This document shows, in pieces, positions 42,709-51,205 of a stretch of DNA of 64,000 bases; position 1 is the stretch's first letter; each line of letters starts with the position of its first letter. The stretch comes from JANQPX01 sp039197065 (lineage in GTDB: Bacteria; Pseudomonadota; Alphaproteobacteria; Geminicoccales; Geminicoccaceae), in NCBI GenBank assembly GCA_039197065.1, contig JBCCUL010000006.1:62001-126000 (forward strand), given 5' to 3'. The position numbers and the translations under genes were made by a program. The notes below the pieces were generated by a model that was not told the origin of the DNA, searched no databases, and worked only from the letters and a program-made list of their open reading frames with translations.

Positions 42709-44100
42709 ATGCTCGGAATCGGTGTTTACGCCGGCATCGTCGGAACGCTTGCCGTCTGGTGCCTCTATCGGCCGTCGGTCATTCTCTCGATGATCTTCCT
42801 GCTGTTCGCGCTCGATCAGTGGGGCTTCGCGCTCGCCTCCGCCTATCTGGGCTCCTCTGCCTTCACCAACATTCTGGTGGCCGGCATGACGGCGTTTGCC
42901 ATCATCATCCTCTTCGTGTTCGGCAGACCGCACCGCTTGCTCAGCGGGCCGGCCTTCTGGCTGGTCGTCACCCTCTTCATCTACGCCTTCGTCTCGATAT
43001 TCTGGGTGAGCGTGCCGGGCAAGGCGATGGCCATCTGGTCCGTGAACTTCCAGTATCTGGTGGTCTTCATTCTTGGCGCACCGCTCCTCATCCAGGATGT
43101 CGACGACCTCGAGGTGCCGATGCGCGCCCTCCTGCTGCTCGGCACACCTTTCATCTTCTGCCTGAACTTCATGCTGGAATGGGGCTATCGCGGTTTCGTC
43201 GTGAATGGCGAGGTCACCCGCCTGCCCCTCGCCCTCGCGCAGTTCGGCGGCTACATGATGATCCTGGGCGCTCTGTTCGGCCCCAAGCACGGCTTCTGGG
43301 TGCTGCTGCGCATCGCCGCTGTCTTGCTGGGCGCGCTCCTGATCGTCAAAACCGGCGCGCGGGGGCAGTTCATCTCCGCCGTCCTTTGCGGCGCGGTGCT
43401 CTTCGGGCTCGGCCGCTCAGGCTTCTCGCCGATCAAACTCGTCCTTGCCACCGCCTTCGCATCGGTGTTCGTGGTCATCGCCTATTTCGGCGCGATCAGC
43501 TACATGAAGAGCGATCCCACGCTGCAGGCGACGGCGGCCCGTTGGTCTATCGATCGCCTGACCGAAGATTATGGCGAGCGGAGCATCCGCGTGATCAGGA
43601 TCGAAGCCATGCTCGAGGCCTGGAGCGACAGTCCGGGCACGATGCTGATCGGCCTCGGCAACTCCGCATCCTATGATCCCAACATCACCGACTGCACCAG
43701 TCCGGTCGGCTGTTATCCGCACAATCTGCCGATCGAGATCCTAACCGAAGAGGGGTTGATCGGACTTGGTCTTTACCTTGCGCTCATTCTTTATGTCGGC
43801 GTCATCGCCGTGCGCGCCATCAGCGACAGCTCCGTCAATGACGAACGGAAGGGCGCCTTGAAGGTGCTGCTCGCCTTCATGATTTTCGAGCTGATCTTGA
43901 GCCTGAAACAGGGCAGCCTGCTCGGCAATTGGCGCTTCTTTCTGTTCGCCATCCTGCTGGATCGATCGATCAACCTTCTTTACAAGCCGGTCGAGGTTAT
44001 TGATCCCGGCAAAACATCGTCGGCGGTCAGAGACCGAACCCGGGCATGGCTGGCCCAGAGGAAGTCGAACCGCGAAATCGGACGCCGCTCGCTGTCATGA
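42709..44100 (+). CDS. O-antigen ligase/polymerase-like (Wzy/WaaL) membrane protein
   Basis: 463 residues with about eleven membrane segments. The large periplasmic loop (about 265-345: GDSPG-like WSDSPGTMLIGLGNSASYD and YPHNLPIEILTEEGLIGLGLY) has the HN...E pattern of Wzy_C proteins. It joins repeat units into the polymer or attaches them to a carrier. The ATG at 42709 lies directly after an in-frame TAA (TAAATG), with no good binding site, so it may be translated by coupling to the short upstream frame. Confidence 0.85.
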   Translation: MLGIGVYAGIVGTLAVWCLYRPSVILSMIFLLFALDQWGFALASAYLGSSAFTNILVAGMTAFAIIILFVFGRPHRLLSGPAFWLVVTLFIYAFVSIFWVSVPGKAMAIWSVNFQYLVVFILGAPLLIQDVDDLEVPMRALLLLGTPFIFCLNFMLEWGYRGFVVNGEVTRLPLALAQFGGYMMILGALFGPKHGFWVLLRIAAVLLGALLIVKTGARGQFISAVLCGAVLFGLGRSGFSPIKLVLATAFASVFVVIAYFGAISYMKSDPTLQATAARWSIDRLTEDYGERSIRVIRIEAMLEAWSDSPGTMLIGLGNSASYDPNITDCTSPVGCYPHNLPIEILTEEGLIGLGLYLALILYVGVIAVRAISDSSVNDERKGALKVLLAFMIFELILSLKQGSLLGNWRFFLFAILLDRSINLLYKPVEVIDPGKTSSAVRDRTRAWLAQRKSNREIGRRSLS

Positions 44101-44143
44101 CGCAAGCGGCGGTTTTTGGGGATGATCGGTAGGAGGCTTTTTG

Positions 44144-44998
44144 ATGCGCACTCTGCTCGTTCATGTCGAGGATTGCCCTGATCTCACAGGCATTCTCAAT
44201 GCAGCACTCATCATCGCCCGTCGCTTCGGCAGCCATATCGAAGGCCTTTACGTTCCCCAAGGCCTGCCGAGCATGCTGCCGCTGAGCCCCGAGGGCGGGC
44301 TTGCGACCGCCGATGTCATGGCCAGTCTCGAGCAGGGGGCGGAGGACACGGCGCAAAGGCTCAAAGCCGCTTTCGATCGTTTCATGGCTGACCAGGATGT
44401 CGCCATGATGCCGATCGGAGCTGCCGTCGACAAGCCGTCCGCAAGTTGGTTCGAAGCTGGAAGGCTGGCGCAGGACACGCTTGGTGGACGTGGGCGGGTG
44501 TTCGAACTGATCGTCGTCGGACGACCGGTGGTTGGGCAGTTCGCCCCAAGCATGGTGGCGCTTGAGACGGCGCTCTTCGAGAGCGGCCGGCCGCTCCTGA
44601 TCGTCCCACCCGGGAATGTTGAGGCGATCGGCAAGAGGATAGCGATCGCCTGGAACGGCAGCACCGAAACCGCGCGTACGATCGCTTTCGCCATGCCCCT
44701 TCTGGCGTCGGCGGACGAGGTGGCCGTCATCAGCGTCGAGGAGGGCCTGGTCCCTGGTCCGAGCGGTCAAGACATCGCACAGAACCTGGCGCGCGCCGGA
44801 ATCGTCAGCAGAACCCGCCATGTGCATGGTGAAGGGCGCGCGGTCGGCGAGGCCATGCTGGCGGAAAGCAAGGCTTTCGGCGCGGATCTCCTGATCAAAG
44901 GCGCCTATACCCAAAGCCGCCTTCGCCAGATGATCTTCGGCGGCGCCACCAGCCACATTCTCGCGAGCGCCGATCTTCCGGTCTTCATGGCCAATTAG
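44144..44998 (+). CDS. universal stress protein, two Usp domains
   Basis: About 284 residues in two Usp-like halves. The first starts MRTLLVHVED and the second IAIAWNGSTETARTIAFAMP. The C-terminus (LIKGAYTQSRLRQMIFGGATSHIL) holds the G-x2-G-x9-G-S/T-type ATP loop of the family. Start 44144 has AGGAGG seven bases upstream, better than the preceding TTG. It is likely a stress-related single gene within the polysaccharide region. Confidence 0.9.
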   Translation: MRTLLVHVEDCPDLTGILNAALIIARRFGSHIEGLYVPQGLPSMLPLSPEGGLATADVMASLEQGAEDTAQRLKAAFDRFMADQDVAMMPIGAAVDKPSASWFEAGRLAQDTLGGRGRVFELIVVGRPVVGQFAPSMVALETALFESGRPLLIVPPGNVEAIGKRIAIAWNGSTETARTIAFAMPLLASADEVAVISVEEGLVPGPSGQDIAQNLARAGIVSRTRHVHGEGRAVGEAMLAESKAFGADLLIKGAYTQSRLRQMIFGGATSHILASADLPVFMAN

Positions 44999-45032
44999 CA
45001 GGCGGCGCCTGCAGGCTTGGTTAAGCGGTTGC

Positions 45033-45908
45033 TCAGCTGGGCTTGCGGCCATCCCTGACGAAGGGGTAGATCCTTGTGAAGTCGGCGCCTTCGGCGCTGT
45101 CATCGAAGGCGGACCAGAGCGCCTCAATCTCACTGGCCAGATGGGATGCAGATCCCGCCTTGCCCACCTCCTCGACATAAAGCCGGACATCTTTCGCCAT
45201 CATCGCTGCGGCGAAGCCGCCGTCATAACGCTCCGTGACCACGCGCTTCGGAAACTTGTCCCTGCTCGCCGTATTCTGGCCGGTCGAGCGATTGACGACA
45301 TCGAGTACGGTCTGCATGTCCAGTCCGACCGTGGTTGCAAACGCCATCGCCTCACTGGTGGCGGCCATGGCGGTCGCCGATAGGAAATTGTTCAAAAGCT
45401 TGACGGCCTGACCCATGCCTGGTTCGAGACCGACGTGAAACAGATGCCTGCCGATGCAGGAAAGAAGCGGCGAGACGCGCTCGACCAGGACCTGGCGACA
45501 AGCGAGGATCACCGAAAGCGAAGCGGCGTCGGCGCCGGCCACGCCTCCGGAAACAGGCGCATCGACATAGGCGATGCCATGGGCCGCGAGCAGATCCGAG
45601 GCCTCGCGGGCTGCGCGCATGCCGATGGTGGACGTGTCGATCACCAGATCGACGGCGCGCGGTTCGGCGGCGATCAGATCCTGACATACCGCAAGGCTCG
45701 CAACGCCATCAGGCACCGAAAGGACAACGATGGACGCTTTAGCACCGACCTCACCATTGCCGCTGGCATGGCTCACTGTCCCAGGGGCAAGGTCGGTGCT
45801 GGCAGCATCGGCGACGACCATCGGATAGCCGGCCTCGGCAACATGTCGAGCCATGCGATGCCCCATCTGGCCAAGGCCGATCCACCCGATGGTCGGTTTC
45901 GAGGTCAT
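45033..45908 (-). CDS. 3-hydroxyisobutyrate dehydrogenase family oxidoreductase
   Basis: 291 residues. N-terminal Rossmann fold IGWIGLGQMGHRMARHVAEAG, the substrate-binding DAPVSGGVAGADAASLSV, and the catalytic-Lys region GQAVKLLNNFLSATAMA match the beta-hydroxyacid dehydrogenase family (3-hydroxyisobutyrate, tartronate semialdehyde and related). The substrate cannot be told. It is convergent with the stress protein gene. Confidence 0.88.
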   Translation of the reverse strand: MTSKPTIGWIGLGQMGHRMARHVAEAGYPMVVADAASTDLAPGTVSHASGNGEVGAKASIVVLSVPDGVASLAVCQDLIAAEPRAVDLVIDTSTIGMRAAREASDLLAAHGIAYVDAPVSGGVAGADAASLSVILACRQVLVERVSPLLSCIGRHLFHVGLEPGMGQAVKLLNNFLSATAMAATSEAMAFATTVGLDMQTVLDVVNRSTGQNTASRDKFPKRVVTERYDGGFAAAMMAKDVRLYVEEVGKAGSASHLASEIEALWSAFDDSAEGADFTRIYPFVRDGRKPS

Positions 45909-46009
45909 ATCAAGCTTTCCCGCCGAAAGACGCAGGCCGTCGCTTCGTTACATGATAGATCCAGTTTTTCAGCTCAGGAACGATAGGAACGGGTGCGGTG
46001 ATCACACCG

Positions 46010-47272
46010 CTAATTGCCGCCGAAACGCCGGAAGATGGAGGCGCGCGCCGGTGCGGTTCTCACCATGCTGGCCGCCGAGCGCCGCGCCGCTTCAGCCTGA
46101 GCGCGCGTCTGCTCCATTTCAACCTTGTGCAATCTCTCACGCAGCCGATCGGCTTCGAGACGGATCGTCTCGACCCGGCGCCGTTCACCGGCGAGTTCGT
46201 CATTGGCCTGCTCCAGTTTGTGCAGCAGGCGAACCGTCTCACGCCGCCAATGTTCGACATCCGACCAATGATCCTGATCGACTTCGACAGCCTCGGGATC
46301 GACGGGCGCCTCCATCGACGCCTTGCCGTTCACGGTTCCCAAGTCATGCCCGAGCGCGCCATTCGGCGCCGTGCCGTTGATTTGAACGGGGGCCTCGTCC
46401 GCCCGATCTTCGATCTGCTTCTCGCCAGAAGGCTCGACAGGCCCGGCGGGCTCATAGGGCGCGCCTTCCTGATCGAGCTCTTCCAGCACCTCCTCGACGG
46501 CTTCCGCATCGATGACATGTCGCTGCTCAAGCGCGCCCAGCACCAGCAGACGCGAGCAGATGAGATTGATCCGGCGCGGCACGCCTTGGCTATGGTCGTA
46601 GATGAGCGCGCAGGCATCCGCGTCGAATGTCGGGTCGCCCTGCCAGCCCACCTGTTTCAGCCGATGCTCGATATAGGGCCCGACTTCGGTATCGTCGAGC
46701 ATCTCCAGATGATGGCTTGCGACCACGCGCTGACGAAGCTGCTCGTAGTCTTCACCGGTCAGCGCATCCCGGAACTGCGGCTGCCCGACCAGCACGATCT
46801 GCAACAACGCCTTGCCACCACTTTGCATGTTCGACAGCACGCGCAATTCCTCAAGCGCCGGCAAAGGCCAGTTCTGCGCCTCGTCGATGACCAGCAGAGG
46901 CCGTTGGCGCGACTTGTTGCGCGCGATCAAGAAGGTTTCGATGTCCTTTTGCAGTTCCGCCTGCTCACGGTCGCCAGTCGGCAGTTGGAACGCCTTGGCG
47001 ACCAGCGGCAGCACCTTGGAGGGTTCGATCTGCCCGGCACTGACACGGCCCGCTACGAATGGTCCGACGCTCAGCTGTTCGGCAAGATAGTCAACCAAGG
47101 TCGTCTTGCCCGTACCGACATCACCGGTCACGACGATCAGCCCTTCACGCTGATGCAGTCCGTAGGTGAGATAGGCCATGGCGCGACGATGGCCTTTACT
47201 GCCGAAGAAAAACCGGTGATTCGGGCTGAGCTGGAAGGGGCGGGAGGAGAATTTGTAGAACGACGTGTACAT
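46010..47272 (-). CDS. ExeA-like AAA ATPase of exopolysaccharide locus
   Basis: 420 residues. The N-terminus (YKFSSRPFQLSPNHRFFFGS) and VTGDVGTGKTTL Walker A, LLVIDEAQNWP Walker B are typical of the secretion-ATPase group of PEP-CTERM/exosortase-type polysaccharide clusters. The last 100 residues form a coiled coil (LLHKLEQANDELAGERRRVE). It is 51 bases downstream of the kinase gene, in the same transcription direction. No exosortase gene lies in the window. Confidence 0.88.
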   Translation of the reverse strand: MYTSFYKFSSRPFQLSPNHRFFFGSKGHRRAMAYLTYGLHQREGLIVVTGDVGTGKTTLVDYLAEQLSVGPFVAGRVSAGQIEPSKVLPLVAKAFQLPTGDREQAELQKDIETFLIARNKSRQRPLLVIDEAQNWPLPALEELRVLSNMQSGGKALLQIVLVGQPQFRDALTGEDYEQLRQRVVASHHLEMLDDTEVGPYIEHRLKQVGWQGDPTFDADACALIYDHSQGVPRRINLICSRLLVLGALEQRHVIDAEAVEEVLEELDQEGAPYEPAGPVEPSGEKQIEDRADEAPVQINGTAPNGALGHDLGTVNGKASMEAPVDPEAVEVDQDHWSDVEHWRRETVRLLHKLEQANDELAGERRRVETIRLEADRLRERLHKVEMEQTRAQAEAARRSAASMVRTAPARASIFRRFGGN

Positions 47273-47323
47273 GACGATCAGCCAACGTCGAAGAGATTGA
47301 ATGATCGAGTGGCTGTCATCATG

Positions 47324-48955
47324 TCAGCGGCACAGTTGCAAACAGGGTGACATATTGGTCTCGGTTTCGAGCGACCATCGCTCGGGCGACAGGACAGTCA
47401 CTGTCGATACCGCGCCGGACGGAATGATGGCGTCATCATCCGCACCCGCCTGTCCGGCGGACGGCATGACCAGAAGGCAAAGCGCGAAGACCCCTGCCAC
47501 CGCGACTTTGGGAAGGCGACGTTTGGCGCTCGGCGCCCTTCGGCTCGCCGCCGCAGGCGCAGGTCGTCTCGATGGCTTCGGCGTATCTTCGCCAATGATG
47601 CCGCTGCATTCATTGAGCACCAGCGACACATTGTGGCGTTCGCCGATACGCTGCAGGGCATGCTCGACATCGTCAGCGGTGGTCCTCCCCGCGTCGACGG
47701 CGAGCACCACCTGCCCGGCAATGACGCTCAGGACAGCCGCTTCCTGGCTAAGCAGGATCGGCGGCGCATCGATGATCAAAATGGTGTCCGGATGCTCTGT
47801 GAGATGCCTCAGGATCTGCAGCATGCGACGGCTGGCGAAACGATCGAGATTGTCCTCGTCGCCCGTTCCGCTGGCAACCAATGTCAGGCGCTCGAGATCG
47901 GTCCCGATGACGATTTCATCGAGTCCGAGGGACTCGTCGGCCAAAGCCGCGGTGATGCCGTTCAGATCACTGCCGCCGCTAAGACGATCGACGGCGCCCG
48001 GACCTTCCGTATCGACATCGACCAGCACCACATGGTGGTTGGCGACCGTTGTCAGCCCGAAAGCGAAATTTATCGCGGCTGTCGATTTTCCGGTGCGCTG
48101 ATAGGGGCTCGTCACCAGAATGACCCGATCACGCCAGCTCGACTGATCCGAAAGCGCTTGCCGGATCAGGGCGCGGACGATCTCGTGCATATTCGTTGGT
48201 AGGGGCTGCCTGCGATCTCTGGGATCGGTAAAGCCGCTGTCGACCAGTGTGTTCCAGTCGAGCTCCAGCCTCTGACCTGCAGGCATCGGCCGCTTTTCGG
48301 GCCGGGGGACCGGGCCTTCGCTGACCTTGGGCTCTTCGCCGGCTTGGATTGCAGCCGCCAGGCCAGATGTCGAGGGGACCGACAGCGTGCGCGAGAAACC
48401 CATCTGTCGGGCATCGGAGCCGGATGCACTCTCCTGAACCGACGGTACCAACTCCTGAGCCGACGGTACCAAGTCGGCCGAAGGCGATGGCGTTTCGACC
48501 GGGCTGGTGGCGAGAAGCTGGGTCGCCGTCGTCGAAATGTCTGCCGCTTCGCTTTCCGCCGAAAGCGTTCCGCCATGATCGGTGGAAGCCACATGATCGG
48601 TGGAAGCCACGTTGGGCAGCGCAGTCCCATCATCGTCAGCGCCGATCGTGTCGGTTGCCCCGCCTGGCGCTGTCTCAGGCTCTGGTGAAGCGGTCTCGAA
48701 CGCCTCGTTCCGATCATCGGTAGACTGGCGCTGAACATCAGCAGGCTCGGGGGCTGCATCAAGCTCAGGCTTCATCGCGATCCTGGCGTTGAGTTCCGGC
48801 TTGCTTTCCGACGCGCACGGCTCTTCATTCTGGCCGTTTCTTTTGCCGTCCTCCGGCATCCGGCCCAGTTTGGGCACGGCCCTTTCGACCAGCGACAACC
48901 TGGAACGACGTCGCGATCGCCATCCGGGTTTGTGCATGCTGGTGGTTGTCGCCAT
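47324..48955 (-). CDS. CpsD/tyrosine-kinase-like ATPase with unusual C-terminal tail
   Basis: 543 residues. About 240 disordered N-terminal residues with short duplications; ATPase domain from about 260 with Walker A TSPYQRTGKSTAA, Walker A' VLVDVDTEGPG and Walker B ILIIDAPP. The A' motif lacks the usual Arg, and there is no tyrosine cluster at the end, so it may not be an active autokinase. From residue 478 (KRRLPKVAVAGVFALCLL) the tail looks like a signal peptide with an AQA-type site followed by a short secreted stretch. Normal relatives end without this. It sits between the Wzz-like gene (15 bases upstream) and the ExeA-like ATPase. Confidence 0.82.
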   Translation of the reverse strand: MATTTSMHKPGWRSRRRSRLSLVERAVPKLGRMPEDGKRNGQNEEPCASESKPELNARIAMKPELDAAPEPADVQRQSTDDRNEAFETASPEPETAPGGATDTIGADDDGTALPNVASTDHVASTDHGGTLSAESEAADISTTATQLLATSPVETPSPSADLVPSAQELVPSVQESASGSDARQMGFSRTLSVPSTSGLAAAIQAGEEPKVSEGPVPRPEKRPMPAGQRLELDWNTLVDSGFTDPRDRRQPLPTNMHEIVRALIRQALSDQSSWRDRVILVTSPYQRTGKSTAAINFAFGLTTVANHHVVLVDVDTEGPGAVDRLSGGSDLNGITAALADESLGLDEIVIGTDLERLTLVASGTGDEDNLDRFASRRMLQILRHLTEHPDTILIIDAPPILLSQEAAVLSVIAGQVVLAVDAGRTTADDVEHALQRIGERHNVSLVLNECSGIIGEDTPKPSRRPAPAAASRRAPSAKRRLPKVAVAGVFALCLLVMPSAGQAGADDDAIIPSGAVSTVTVLSPERWSLETETNMSPCLQLCR

Positions 48956-48969
48956 GACCGTGCGCGTCC

Positions 48970-50571
48970 TCAGCCCAAAATCTGCTGGCGAAGCTGGTCG
49001 CCTAATGGAGCGAGGCGGTTGGTCATCTCGGCGATCGCCAGACCACTGAAGGTTCCGACAAGGGCGAGGCAGGCCAAACCGAACGCCAGGCGCGAATAGC
49101 TGAGCTGTTTACGCTCTGCCGGCGTCATCACTTCTGAAATCGTCCCCAGCACGCCCACATCAAAACGCTTCTTGAGTTGCCATGCGCTCTCGAAAACCCC
49201 TTTGAAGCGATTACAGAAAATGGCGACGGCTGCTCCCAGCCCCGTCCCGCCGAGCAAAACCGCAGCCAGCGCCATCAATCGCGACGGTCCGACTGGGTCG
49301 GTCGGCAGATCGGGCTCTCTGATCAGCCGAAAGGCTTCCTGTATCGCTTCTCCCCCTACATCTTCCCCGAGCTCGTCACGGCTTCGCTTCAGATCCGAAA
49401 GTGCGGTCGTCAGCTCTTCCTTTTCCGCCTCAAGCTCAGAGAGGTCAGCCTCAACCGAAGTGGTCACTCTCGTCAAGGCCTGTAGGCGGTCAATTTCCCG
49501 ACGCTTTGGCTCCAGACGCGAATTGAGGGCTGAAACTTCGACAATCAGTTCTCCATGCCGCTGCTCCAGCTCCTCCGGATCGAGAGGCGCTTCATCGACA
49601 GCATTTTCGCCATCGCCCGATTGCGTCAGCAACTCGACCTCGGCATCGAGCGTCCTGATCGCATCGAACACCGCAATGACATAGGGGTGGCTGTCGGCAT
49701 AGCGCTCCTGCAACTTGGCAAGCTCTGAATCAAGCGCCGTCCGTTCCAGCTTGAGCTCTTCGAGAGATCGTGACGGTTCGACATCTGCGGCGCCGGGTGC
49801 GTCGTCAGAGGCCCTTGCAAGCTTCGCAGCGACGTCGTCGCGTGCGGCGATCGCAGCGTCAACTTGCTGTTCCAGGCTGGAAATCTCCTCCTCCAGAAGC
49901 GCCAGTTCAGCCTGTCTGCCGGCGGAATTCTGAAGATAATCGGCGTTCGCGCTCTTGAAAGCATCGAGAGCGTCCTCTGCGGTTTCGAGACGGCTGGTAT
50001 GCTCCTGGGTTTGCCGCTCCAGGTCGCTCACGGTCTTAACAGCGGTCGCAGAGGCTTGGTCGATGCGATTCTGATAATCGGCGATTAGGGCTTCCAGCAC
50101 CTTCTGCGCCCGCTCGGGACTTTTATGCTCATAGCTCAAAACGAAGACCGGCGGCACGGTCGAGCGCAGCATGATATCGTCCTGAAGCGATCCGTTCCCA
50201 GCGTTTTCGAGCGCCACCTGATCCCGAACATGGTTCAGCGCGTCATCGGAAAGCAGGAGGGATTTGAGCAAGGCGGAAGGCGTCTGCTTCGGCATATCCA
50301 CCATGACCTCCTTATCCAGGAGATGGGATAGGTCGGCATAGATCACGGCGGATGCGATGTAGCTCGTGGGCCAAAGCGTAATCGCTCCCCAACCGGCGAC
50401 ACAGACGAGCCAGGCCGTAACGATCGAGAGCCAGCGCCGACGCCAGATGCTTCTCCACCAGGCCTGCAGCCAGCCAGCCCTGCCACTTGCCTGCACAGGC
50501 ACCGGACCTTGACGCGGTTCAGTCGGACCATCCTGTTCTTTCAGTGTCTTAAGCGTACTCGACGTCACCAT
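48970..50571 (-). CDS. Wzz-like chain-length determinant
   Basis: 533 residues. First membrane segment near 55-75 (WLSIVTAWLVCVAGWGAITL), a long coiled coil through 170-400 with repeated heptads, and a second segment near 435 (LMALAAVLLGGTGLGAAVAI) plus a hydrophobic C-terminus. This is the exosortase-locus type, paired with a separate kinase-like gene. The first gene of the minus-strand set of three. Confidence 0.88.
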   Translation of the reverse strand: MVTSSTLKTLKEQDGPTEPRQGPVPVQASGRAGWLQAWWRSIWRRRWLSIVTAWLVCVAGWGAITLWPTSYIASAVIYADLSHLLDKEVMVDMPKQTPSALLKSLLLSDDALNHVRDQVALENAGNGSLQDDIMLRSTVPPVFVLSYEHKSPERAQKVLEALIADYQNRIDQASATAVKTVSDLERQTQEHTSRLETAEDALDAFKSANADYLQNSAGRQAELALLEEEISSLEQQVDAAIAARDDVAAKLARASDDAPGAADVEPSRSLEELKLERTALDSELAKLQERYADSHPYVIAVFDAIRTLDAEVELLTQSGDGENAVDEAPLDPEELEQRHGELIVEVSALNSRLEPKRREIDRLQALTRVTTSVEADLSELEAEKEELTTALSDLKRSRDELGEDVGGEAIQEAFRLIREPDLPTDPVGPSRLMALAAVLLGGTGLGAAVAIFCNRFKGVFESAWQLKKRFDVGVLGTISEVMTPAERKQLSYSRLAFGLACLALVGTFSGLAIAEMTNRLAPLGDQLRQQILG

Positions 50572-50937
50572 AAGCGCTGACAGCCTCGTTGCCGAATTCC
50601 CTCAAACGTCGCCGTCGTCAGAATCTGCTCTCTTGTCCACAATAGCTCATTCTGTAGGCATGTCGTCCGGATGGACAGGGGTGTCGTCGGTGCAATCTGA
50701 TAAAACTGCGCTAGAGAAACCGTTCGCATGATCTCGATCTTTCCCATCGTTCAAAGCGATCAGGGATCGTCAGCATTACGACCGGCGTCACTTCCCCCTA
50801 TAAGACAGCTACATCCGACGGCTGGTTTGCTATCGAAGCGCTCTCTCGGTGCCACCACTTGAGACAAGATCGCCCCCTGACACCCAAGGCGCAAAAATCT
50901 GACCAAGCAGCCAAGTTAAAACTACACCAGGACAACT
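50572..50937. other. gap upstream of Wzz-like gene
   Basis: Control region of the Wzz/kinase/ATPase set. I see no credible gene, terminator or clear operator. Base composition is lower in GC than in neighbouring genes. Confidence 0.4.
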
Positions 50938-51156
50938 ATGAAAGCGCGAAATAATACAAAAAAATCGACCGGCAGGCTAGATCCAGATGAAATAAAATCA
51001 CCAATTTTGACGATTAACGATCAAACCAGCCATGAGCGTCCATGGGCCTTGATCCAGGTTATCCCTATGACGCCTGGCTATCATGCTGACTTTGTTCATC
51101 TTCACCAGTGCCGGGCTCTGGTCGGAGAGGAGACCGGCGCCATAAGCCAAAGATGA
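50938..51156 (+). CDS. small hypothetical ORF, low-GC codons
   Basis: 72 codons from ATG 50938 (site GGAC only four bases upstream, weak). The first half has AT-rich codons (NNTKKSTG, EIKSPILTINDQTS), unlike neighbouring genes, the second half is more typical. No signal peptide, membrane segment or motif. I do not recognise it. It ends 50 bases before the convergent zapE stop. Coding status uncertain. Confidence 0.3.
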   Translation: MKARNNTKKSTGRLDPDEIKSPILTINDQTSHERPWALIQVIPMTPGYHADFVHLHQCRALVGEETGAISQR

Positions 51157-51205
51157 CGAAACAAAGAAAGAGTGACGTCGTTTCTGTTCAATTCACCTCT
51201 AGCGA

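Noticed and set aside
46010..47350. 450-residue plus-strand frame opposite the ExeA-like ATPase
   Set aside because: Shadow frame; the ATPase on the other strand has clear Walker motifs.
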